Below, piece by piece: positions 9,338 to 17,419 of a DNA stretch of 64,000 nt. The translations under genes were made by a program, and so were the position numbers. Where the stretch lies: assembly GCA_019359675.1 (NCBI GenBank), contig JAHHGX010000015.1, positions 1 to 64,000 on the forward strand, given 5' to 3'. Source of the DNA: Calothrix sp. FI2-JRJ7. Its GTDB lineage: Bacteria > Cyanobacteriota > Cyanobacteriia > Cyanobacteriales > Nostocaceae. Under the pieces are notes generated by a model that ran no database searches, was not told the DNA's origin, and was given only the letters and a program-made list of their open reading frames with translations. How positions within the stretch are numbered: position 1 is the first letter of the stretch; every line of letters begins with the position of its first letter.

Positions 9338-10948
9338 ATGAGTAAGTTAGTTGTTATCAGCTTAGACGACGGTAGCTTAAATGATGGGTTTTCTCTAGTC
9401 ACCGCACAATATTGGGAGACTAGCAATTCTCTTCCAGTCAAGTTTAAAGGTAGTCTACCATCGGCGCCTGAAATAGGCGAAATTTACAAACGCTTTCAGT
9501 TAATATATGAATCACTTCATGGACGTATGGTAAAACGCACGATGATTGAAATTGATTCAGTGGGATTAAATAATGTTAGCGAAGTTGATTTTGACGAGGT
9601 TAAACAGCAGTTGTACAAAGCACTTAACGATTGGCTAAATTCCAACTTATTTCGTTCAATTGACAAACAATTAAGGACACGACTAGCTAGCGATGATGAG
9701 CTTCAAGTCATTTTTGAAATTAATGATAGTTTATTACGGCAATTGCCTTGGCAGTTGTGGGATTTTTTTGAAGATTACCGTCATGCTGAATTTGGATTAA
9801 GTTCTCCTAAATATGAACGAGTCAAACCGTTAAATAAAAATCATAGCAGAAGTAAAGTTAGAATTTTGGCAGTATTGGGAAATAGTGTCGGAATTGATGT
9901 GCAAAAAGACCGGAAGTTTTTAGAAGATTTACCGGATTCTTCAACAGTTTTTTTAGTCGAACCTTCTCGTCAAGAATTAGATAGACATTTGTGGGATGAA
10001 AAGGGTTGGGATATTCTCTATTTTGCAGGTCATAGTGATAGTGAAAATAATCGAGGTAAAATACATATTAATCAAAATAGTACTTTAACAGTTGCTGAGT
10101 TACGAAATGCTTTAAAATTCGCAATCGCGCGCGGTTTAAAGTTGGCTATATTTAATTCTTGTGATGGTTTAGGTTTGACGCAGCAGCTAGCAGATTTACA
10201 AATTCCACAAATTATAGTTATGCGTCTGAATGTACCCGATGTAGTTGCACAAGAGTTCTTAAAATATTTTCTCACTTCCTTTGCTAGAGGTACACCTTTT
10301 TATATGGCAATGCGTTACGCGCGTGAAAGGTTACAGGGTTTAGAAGATAATTATCCGGGTGTGTCTTTGCTACCTGTTGTTTGTCAAAACCCAGCTGAAG
10401 AACCTACCACTTGGCAAGAAATGAAGAATTTTCGCAGTATAACGACGACTCAGCTATGGAAACTTTTCCCAATAATACTTCTAAGTGCATATTTAACTTC
10501 ATTAATACTACCATTTATTTTTGAAAAATTACCATTCCATTTTGTCGGTAGACCATCAAGTTCTTTCCAAAATAGTTGTGATAACATTTCTATCATTGGA
10601 AGCGACGTATCAGCAAAATGTAAAACAGTAGATAATAAGGATAATTTGACAACTATTAGCGTTCCTGGTATTCGCAATGATAATGGAAATTTATCGTTTG
10701 TAGGTTTTAATAATCTTAGTAATTTTCATTCTGCTAATGAGTGCAAAAACATTTATATTAATAGGGATGTAATATCAGGAAATTGTCGTAGAAATGATGG
10801 CAGCTACAATTTAACTAGTATTTCTCTTCCTGGCATTCATAATTATGATGGAAATTTGAGCATAAATCAGGAAGACAAAGGGAAATACTTATGTACTGAG
10901 TTACGAGTTATAAAACATTCGTTTTATTTATGTAATTTTGTTATTTAA
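9338..10948 (+). CDS. CHAT protease-like protein fused through a membrane helix to a cyanovirin-N-type lectin domain
   Basis: Residues about 1-160 are a CHAT-associated N-terminal region and about 170-350 a CHAT (caspase-like) domain, with putative catalytic His232 in FAGHSDSE and Cys275 in NSCDGLG. A hydrophobic helix follows at about 376-397. The C-terminal part (about 410-518) matches the cyanovirin-N homology fold: two internal repeats, each with a Cys pair 14 residues apart (Cys414/Cys428, then the pair in the NIYINRDVISGNC segment) and each ending in a DGNLSF/DGNLSI-like motif. That spacing fits the two disulfides of cyanovirin-N. Oriented N-in, the lectin would face outside and the protease the cytosol. 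The CHAT half is a close paralogue of the next gene. The domain call is from pattern, not a search. Confidence 0.8.
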   Translation: MSKLVVISLDDGSLNDGFSLVTAQYWETSNSLPVKFKGSLPSAPEIGEIYKRFQLIYESLHGRMVKRTMIEIDSVGLNNVSEVDFDEVKQQLYKALNDWLNSNLFRSIDKQLRTRLASDDELQVIFEINDSLLRQLPWQLWDFFEDYRHAEFGLSSPKYERVKPLNKNHSRSKVRILAVLGNSVGIDVQKDRKFLEDLPDSSTVFLVEPSRQELDRHLWDEKGWDILYFAGHSDSENNRGKIHINQNSTLTVAELRNALKFAIARGLKLAIFNSCDGLGLTQQLADLQIPQIIVMRLNVPDVVAQEFLKYFLTSFARGTPFYMAMRYARERLQGLEDNYPGVSLLPVVCQNPAEEPTTWQEMKNFRSITTTQLWKLFPIILLSAYLTSLILPFIFEKLPFHFVGRPSSSFQNSCDNISIIGSDVSAKCKTVDNKDNLTTISVPGIRNDNGNLSFVGFNNLSNFHSANECKNIYINRDVISGNCRRNDGSYNLTSISLPGIHNYDGNLSINQEDKGKYLCTELRVIKHSFYLCNFVI

Positions 10949-10998
10949 GACCTATAATTTTTGAGTAATTATTTTACTAATTAAAAAGGGCAAGTGCA

Positions 10999-13347
10999 AT
11001 GAGTAAATTAGTTGTAATCAAATTAGACAAAGGTAGCTTAAATGATGGATTTACTCTAGTGACCGCACAATATTGGGAGACTAGTAGTTCTCGTCCAACA
11101 CAGTTTACAGCTAGTTTACCACCGGCGCCTGAAATAGGTGAAATTTATAAACGTTTTCAATTGATGTACGAATCACTTCATGAACGCATGGTAAAACGTT
11201 CGATGATTGAAATTGATTCAACCGGATTAAATAATGTTAGCGAAGTTGATTTTGGCGAAGTTCAACAGCAGTTACATTCAGCACTAAACGACTGGCTAAA
11301 TTGTAACTCATTTCGTCCAATTGACCAACAATTAAGGGCACGGTTGGCTTTAGATGACGAACTCCAAGTTATCTTTGAAACTAGTAATTATCTATTACGA
11401 CAATTGCCTTGGCATTTGTGGAATTTTTTTGAAGATTACCGTTATGCAGAAGTTGGATTAAGTTTTCCTAAGTACGAGCAAGTTAAACCATTTATTAAAA
11501 AACATAATATAAATCAGGTTAGAATTTTGGCAGTATTAGGAAATAGTGCCGGAATTGATGTTCAAGAAGATAAAAAGATTTTAGAAGGATTACCATCATC
11601 TTCAACTGTTTTTTTAGTCGAACCTTCGCGTCAAGAATTAGACAAACATTTATGGGATAAACGAGGTTGGGATATTCTCTTTTTTGCGGGACATAGCGAA
11701 AGTCAAAATAATAAAGGTAAAATACATATTAATCAAAATAGTACTTTAACAATTGCTGAGTTACGAAATGCTTTAAAATTTGCAATCGCGCACGGTTTAA
11801 AGTTGGCTATATTTAATTCTTGTGATGGTTTAGGATTGACGCAGCAGCTAGCAGATTTGCAAATTCCGCAAACTATAGTTATGCGTCATAATATACCTGA
11901 TGTAGTAGCACAAGAGTTCTTAAAATATTTTCTGACCTCTTTTGTTTATACACCTTTTTATGTAGCAATGCGTTACGCGCGTGAAAGGTTACAGGGTTTA
12001 GAAGATAACTATCCAGGAGTATCTTGGTTGCCTGTTGTTTGTCAAAACCCAGCCGAAGAACCTGTAACTTGGCTTTCTTTATGCGGTCAACCTAATACAA
12101 TTTCATTACCTCCCTTTCCAAATCAGAAATTTCAAATAATTTTTCTTGCCAGTATTGTTATTACCAGTTTACTAATGGGAATACGTTCGCTCTCGATATT
12201 ACAATACTGGGAACTTTCAGTATTCGATACAATGATGCGAATGCGTCCTGCTGAAAAACCAGATCCTCGAATTGTAGTTGTTACCGTTACAGAAGCAGAT
12301 ATTCAAGCTCAAGAACAAAGGCAAAAATCTTCTATATCAGATGAAACGTTGCAAAAGCTATTACAGAAGTTACAATTATACAAACCAGCAGTTATCGGAT
12401 TGGATGTTTATAGAGACTTTCCTGTAGACAAAAAGTATCCAGATTTGAAAACACAGTTGCAAAAAAATGATAATTTAATCGCTGTTTGTCAAGCTGCTAG
12501 TAGTAAAATACAGTCAAAGGGTGTTTCACGTCCTCCCGAAGTTTCTGAAGAGCGTACTGCTTTTAGCGATGTTTCGATAGATGATTATTCTATAATTCGT
12601 CGTCACCTACTTTCAATGAACCCAGACCCTGATTCACTGTGTAAATCAAGTTATTCATTTAGTTTGAGAGTCGCAATACAGTATCTTGGCACAAAGGGGA
12701 TTTTATCAGACATAACAGAAGAAAATTTAATTAAACTAGGTGATGTTGTATTGAACCCAATAGATGTTCCTACAGGTGGATATCAAAAATTTAGTTCAGG
12801 AGGCTATCAAATATTACTTAATTATCGTTCTTCAAAAGATGTTAGCAAAAAAGTTACTCTTGGACAAGTTTTAAGCGGTGAGTTTAATAGTACACTATTT
12901 AAAGATAAAATTGTGTTGATAGGTGTAGATGCTGATAGTGTTAAAGATTATTTCTTAACACCATACAGTGTTGCAAATCCTGTACGGCAAGAAGTTCCGG
13001 GAGTAGTGATTCATGCTCACATGGTTAGTCAAATTATTAGTGCAGTATTAAATAAACGTCCTTTACTTTTTGCTTTACCTGTATGGGGGGAAGTTATTGT
13101 TGTTGGTGGTTGTTCAATACTAGGTTGCATTTTAGCTTTATATGCTAAATCTCGACTGCAATTTATTATCTTTATAGGTACTGTATTAATTGCTTTATAT
13201 ATAACTTGCTTAATTTTGCTTATTAGAGGATGTTGGGCGCCTTTTTTACCTTCGTCACTAGCATTTGTGTCTTCAGCTATTGCTGTTAAAGTTTGTAAAA
13301 ATCAACAGCAAGATTGTCAATTTATTCTAGAGACTAAACATGTTTAG
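10999..13347 (+). CDS. CHAT domain protein with extracytoplasmic CHASE2 sensor
   Basis: The first 350 residues repeat the preceding gene almost residue for residue, again with His232 (AGHSESQ) and Cys275 (NSCDGLG). After it come a membrane helix at about 380-400 (FLASIVITSLLMG), a CHASE2 domain at about 405-690 (WELSVFDTMMRMRP, RIVVVTVTEADI, KPAVIGLDVYRDFP, FKDKIVLIGVDA) and two or three C-terminal helices up to about 765. CHASE2 is an extracellular sensing domain. Usually it drives kinases or cyclases; here it is wired to a caspase-like protease. It lies 50 bases after the lectin-fused copy. The pair looks like one duplicated protease with two different sensors. Confidence 0.88.
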   Translation: MSKLVVIKLDKGSLNDGFTLVTAQYWETSSSRPTQFTASLPPAPEIGEIYKRFQLMYESLHERMVKRSMIEIDSTGLNNVSEVDFGEVQQQLHSALNDWLNCNSFRPIDQQLRARLALDDELQVIFETSNYLLRQLPWHLWNFFEDYRYAEVGLSFPKYEQVKPFIKKHNINQVRILAVLGNSAGIDVQEDKKILEGLPSSSTVFLVEPSRQELDKHLWDKRGWDILFFAGHSESQNNKGKIHINQNSTLTIAELRNALKFAIAHGLKLAIFNSCDGLGLTQQLADLQIPQTIVMRHNIPDVVAQEFLKYFLTSFVYTPFYVAMRYARERLQGLEDNYPGVSWLPVVCQNPAEEPVTWLSLCGQPNTISLPPFPNQKFQIIFLASIVITSLLMGIRSLSILQYWELSVFDTMMRMRPAEKPDPRIVVVTVTEADIQAQEQRQKSSISDETLQKLLQKLQLYKPAVIGLDVYRDFPVDKKYPDLKTQLQKNDNLIAVCQAASSKIQSKGVSRPPEVSEERTAFSDVSIDDYSIIRRHLLSMNPDPDSLCKSSYSFSLRVAIQYLGTKGILSDITEENLIKLGDVVLNPIDVPTGGYQKFSSGGYQILLNYRSSKDVSKKVTLGQVLSGEFNSTLFKDKIVLIGVDADSVKDYFLTPYSVANPVRQEVPGVVIHAHMVSQIISAVLNKRPLLFALPVWGEVIVVGGCSILGCILALYAKSRLQFIIFIGTVLIALYITCLILLIRGCWAPFLPSSLAFVSSAIAVKVCKNQQQDCQFILETKHV

Positions 13348-13390
13348 TTTCATTCTTACGGTATGTAACATCTAATTTATTGAGTTAAAT

Positions 13391-14167
13391 ATGAAAAAAC
13401 TTTCTTATTTCACCACGCTACTAATTAGTGTAGCCATTTTAATGAGTTTAACAGAACAAGTAGTATTTTCACAAAATCAAGCAAATAAAAAAGTAAATTT
13501 TATTCAACCAATTTTGCGAAGACTACCAGTAAATAGAGGCGCCCCTAATGACAGAAGAGGAGCAGGATCCCGTGGTGAGTGTCCAGCAGTAAGTATGGCG
13601 CCTACAGGTTTAATGCCAATAGTAACATCGAATAATTCTTCATATGTTTTAGGTAATACCGAAACAGAATACCCGACTTTTTGGTATTATCTACCTTATC
13701 AGACAGAAAGCATTAGTTCTGTCAAATTTGCGCTCGTAGATGGAGACGAAAATTTATTGACTAAAGAACCAATTCCTGTTAATATATCTGGAATACCAGG
13801 AGTTATCAGTTTTACCCTTCCTAAAACCCAGCAACCTCTAAAAGAAGGACAGTTTTATCATACGTATTTATTAATTGATTGTAATCCTCAAAGTAATTCG
13901 GAAGATGTAGTGATTGAAGGGTTGGTTCAAGTTGTGGCGCCTACTGCCGAATTAAAAAAGCGTTTACAAACAGCAACAGAACGCGAAAAAGTTAGTATTT
14001 ATGCTCAACAAGGTTATTGGCAAGATGCTATTACCACTTTAGGAGAACTCCGGCGCCAGTCCCAGAAAGATACAACTTTGATAGAAGATTGGAAAACATT
14101 ATTAAATTCTGCAGGTTTGGAAAATATTGCAGCAGAACCTATATCACCTTGCTGTAAACCTAAATAA
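13391..14167 (+). CDS. DUF928 secreted protein
   Basis: 258 residues with an N-terminal signal peptide (MKKLSYFTTLLISVAILMSL, likely cut near VVFSQ), a GAGSRGECP segment and the DUF928 core: LMPIVTSNNSSYVLG, YPTFWYYLPY, VSFTLP-like strands, YHTYLLIDC and VVAP. The C-terminal helix (ATEREKVSIYAQQGYW) and a short tail complete it. Members are periplasmic or outer-membrane associated, role unknown, and commonly sit between CHAT and hemagglutinin genes. It starts 43 bases after the CHASE2 gene and 102 bases before the exoprotein, so it may help export or hold that protein. Confidence 0.82.
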   Translation: MKKLSYFTTLLISVAILMSLTEQVVFSQNQANKKVNFIQPILRRLPVNRGAPNDRRGAGSRGECPAVSMAPTGLMPIVTSNNSSYVLGNTETEYPTFWYYLPYQTESISSVKFALVDGDENLLTKEPIPVNISGIPGVISFTLPKTQQPLKEGQFYHTYLLIDCNPQSNSEDVVIEGLVQVVAPTAELKKRLQTATEREKVSIYAQQGYWQDAITTLGELRRQSQKDTTLIEDWKTLLNSAGLENIAAEPISPCCKPK

Positions 14168-14269
14168 AAATTCGCATCTAGCAATCCGCGCATCATTTGT
14201 ATTAACTTGATTTACACTATTTGTAGTTTACTCAAAATAGAGTGCAACTGCTGCTGATTGGAGAGTGCT

Positions 14270-17200
14270 ATGTCTTTTATGACTACTCGTTGGAGCTTGT
14301 TATTACTTAGTACGATGGCTTTGGGGGCAAATTGTGCCAATGCCCAAATTATACCAGATGGAACTCTACCCAATAATTCCATCGTTACAGAAAATAATAG
14401 AACATTTGATATCACAGGTGGAACCCAAGCAGATGGCAACCTATTCCACAGCTTTAAATCATTTTCTCTCCGCATTGGAGAGACGGCAAACTTTAACTTT
14501 AACAATGCTCTAAATATTCAAAACGTTATAAGTCGGGTAACGGGAAGTACTAGCTCTAATATTAATGGTTTAATCAGAGCTACAGGAAATGCTAACTTAT
14601 TTCTTATTAATCCCAATGGCATCGTTTTTGGACGAAATGCCAGATTGGATGTTGGAGGGTCATTTATTGCGACTACAGCCAATGCCATCAAATTTGGCAA
14701 TCAGGGTTTTTTCAGTGCAATGAATCCAAATAATCCTGCATTACTAACAATTAATCCAACAGCTTTATTTTATAACCAAATTGCTGCTACTGCATCTATT
14801 CAAAATAATTCATCCGCACTATCTAGATTAGATCCATCCGGTTTATTTATTGCTACAGGGCTAGGTGTTCCGGATGGTAAGAGTTTACTGCTAGTAGGTG
14901 GCGATATCACTATGAATAATGGTGGTTTGTTTGCTTATGGTGGTCGAGTTGAGCTAGGCGGATTAGCTACACCAGGAACTATTGAACTTGTGAGTGATAA
15001 TAGTAATGATTTGAGCCTGAGTTTTCCAGCTAATGTACAACGTGCTGACGTATCTTTAAATAATGGTGCTAGAGTGGATGTTGCTGCGGGTGGTGAGGGA
15101 AATATTGTTGTTAATGCTCGCAATTTAAACATTACAGGTGGAAGTGTTTTGAATGGTGGTATTAAGCAAGGTTTGGCTAGTGTTGGCGCCCAAGCTGGAG
15201 ATATTACGTTGAATGCGACTAGGGAAATAAAAGTTGCAGAGAGCAGTGTTTATAATGATGTGGGAAGTAATACTCTAGTTGGTTTCATAAACAACGACGG
15301 AAATATTGTAGGATTTCCCGCCTATGGCAACGGGGGAAATATTAATATCTCCTCTGGCTCGCTTTCCTTAATTAATAATGCTTACCTATCTGCTAGTACC
15401 TATGGACAAGGGGACGCGGGCAGCGTAAAGATTAATGCAGAGGCATCTGTTACCGTTAACAACAGCAGTATCAGGAGTAATGTAAGTGATAGTAACCTTA
15501 CATATCAAGGGTTTATATACTTTTTCTCAGGGATAGGCAAAAGTGGTGGCATTAGCATCGATACTGGTTCACTCACTGTTGCTAATTCCGCTGAACTTAA
15601 TTCCAGCACTACTGGACGCGGAATAGGACGCGCGGGTGGTATAACCATCAAAGCCCGCGATCAAGTTTTATTTAATAATGGGTTTGCACGTAGCAGGTTG
15701 GAATTAGGAGGTATTGGTAAAGCAGGCGATATTAGCATTACCACAGATGGTTCTGTCTTAGTAACGGGTGTTCCTTCAAATACTGCCGATGCCCAAATCG
15801 GTCAACTGGTGTCCGCCACTTTTGGAGAGGGGGATGCAGGCAGTATAATGATCAAAGCTGGTAATAACGTCGAGTTTGATGGAAGAGGCAGTGATGCATA
15901 TACTCTTGTGGCTGAAAATAGGGGAGTGGGCGATGCAGGTAACATCACGATTAATAGTCGATCCCTCTCGGTGAGGAATGATGCTAGATTGGTTGCTAAC
16001 ACAGAAAGCCAGGGAAATGCAGGCAGCGTTTACATAATTGCTTCAGATTCGGTATCGCTTGACAATGGGTTAATCTTCAGTTTCGTGAACCCAAGCGGAA
16101 ACGGTAAAGGTGGTAATATCAACATCAGCGCTAATTCTCTATCTTTAACTAATGGTGCTGAATTCGCAACCGTAACCCTTGGACGAGGTGATGCAGGTAA
16201 TATCAAAATCAACGCAACGGATTCTGTTAATATTTCTGGAACCAGTTCTGAAAGACCCTCTAGGCTACGTACAGCTACAGATTCCGATTCCACAGGCAAG
16301 GGTGGCAACATCACTGTCAGTACTCAAAATTTGCGTATATCAGATGGTGCGGTGTTAGACGCGCGAACCGAAAATAATAGCGATGGTGGCAGTATTACCC
16401 TAGGCGTGAAACAGGCTGAAATTCTTAATGGTGGACAGGTTCTCTCTACTTCTTCTAGCGCTGGAAATGCCGGGAAAATTACAATTAATGCCACAGACAA
16501 AGTTATTATTAATAGTAGCAATCGCGCTTTCAATGACCGAGTTGCTCCCTTTGGCACAGCAGTTGCACCTATTGAAGCTTTTACTGGTTTGCTTGTGCTT
16601 GCTCAAAGCACAGGTAGCGCAGGTAACATTGATGTTACCACATCTCAAATTCGTTTAGACAACACCGCCCGGTTGAACGCTGAATCGGCATTAGGTAGTG
16701 GCGGTAATATTATTCTAAACTTCGCCGACTTGCTGCTGCTGCGTCGTGGTAGCCGAATTTCTACCTCTGCGGGTACTGCTGGTACAGGTGGCGATGGCGG
16801 TAACATTAATATCAACGCTCCTAACGGCTTTATAGTCGCTGTCCCGAACGAAAATAGTGACATTACTGCTAATGCTTACACAGGCAGTGGTGGTAGAGTC
16901 CAAGTCAACGCATCTGGTATCTATGGCACTCAATTTCGCGAACTTGAAAATCTACTTACAAGCGATATTACTGCTAGTTCACAATTTGGTGCATCTGGTA
17001 CTGTAATATTTAACATACCTGATGTTGACCCCAGAAGAGGATTAGTTCCCTTAAAAATACGTTTGGTAGATGTTGCCAGTTTAGTGGACGATAATATGTG
17101 TGCGAGAACTGCTAAAAGTAGTTTCACTTATATCGGACGTGGTGGTTTATCTCCCTCTCCCGATAACGCACTGAATAGTGATGCTCTGTGGGAAGATTGG

Positions 17201-17419
17201 CGCCTCACTACTGTGCCATATGAGCGTCGCCCAACTACTGCCAAAAAACCAATCACAACAAAACATACCATACCAGAACCTATCGTTGAAGCAACTAGTT
17301 GGATAAAGAATAAGAAAGGCGAAATAGAATTTACAGCGACACCACCTACTGTTACGCTAAATAGTTTATGGCAACATTGTTACAACCAATTACCAATTAA
17401 AACGTATGGCGCCCAATAA
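14270..17419 (+). CDS. Filamentous-hemagglutinin-type exoprotein 1 (TpsA-like)
   Basis: Large secreted protein of about 1049 residues. A signal peptide (TMALGANCANAQ) leads into the two-partner secretion domain with GNLFHSF, NVISRVTGS, NANLFLINPNGIVFG and ARLDVGGSFIATTA. The middle is a beta-helix made of many GDAGNI or GGNINI-type turns. The C terminus has the [11 protein letters not shown] and DDNMCARTAKSS blocks, then WEDWRL and a last Cys about 13 residues before the end. I prefer the ATG at 14270, with GGAGAG just upstream, over a TTG at 14258. No TpsB pore is in the window. The last 40 bases overlap the 3' end of the convergent CHAT gene. Probably an adhesin or matrix protein and a candidate target of the CHAT proteases. 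Confidence 0.85.
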   Translation: MSFMTTRWSLLLLSTMALGANCANAQIIPDGTLPNNSIVTENNRTFDITGGTQADGNLFHSFKSFSLRIGETANFNFNNALNIQNVISRVTGSTSSNINGLIRATGNANLFLINPNGIVFGRNARLDVGGSFIATTANAIKFGNQGFFSAMNPNNPALLTINPTALFYNQIAATASIQNNSSALSRLDPSGLFIATGLGVPDGKSLLLVGGDITMNNGGLFAYGGRVELGGLATPGTIELVSDNSNDLSLSFPANVQRADVSLNNGARVDVAAGGEGNIVVNARNLNITGGSVLNGGIKQGLASVGAQAGDITLNATREIKVAESSVYNDVGSNTLVGFINNDGNIVGFPAYGNGGNINISSGSLSLINNAYLSASTYGQGDAGSVKINAEASVTVNNSSIRSNVSDSNLTYQGFIYFFSGIGKSGGISIDTGSLTVANSAELNSSTTGRGIGRAGGITIKARDQVLFNNGFARSRLELGGIGKAGDISITTDGSVLVTGVPSNTADAQIGQLVSATFGEGDAGSIMIKAGNNVEFDGRGSDAYTLVAENRGVGDAGNITINSRSLSVRNDARLVANTESQGNAGSVYIIASDSVSLDNGLIFSFVNPSGNGKGGNINISANSLSLTNGAEFATVTLGRGDAGNIKINATDSVNISGTSSERPSRLRTATDSDSTGKGGNITVSTQNLRISDGAVLDARTENNSDGGSITLGVKQAEILNGGQVLSTSSSAGNAGKITINATDKVIINSSNRAFNDRVAPFGTAVAPIEAFTGLLVLAQSTGSAGNIDVTTSQIRLDNTARLNAESALGSGGNIILNFADLLLLRRGSRISTSAGTAGTGGDGGNININAPNGFIVAVPNENSDITANAYTGSGGRVQVNASGIYGTQFRELENLLTSDITASSQFGASGTVIFNIPDVDPRRGLVPLKIRLVDVASLVDDNMCARTAKSSFTYIGRGGLSPSPDNALNSDALWEDWRLTTVPYERRPTTAKKPITTKHTIPEPIVEATSWIKNKKGEIEFTATPPTVTLNSLWQHCYNQLPIKTYGAQ

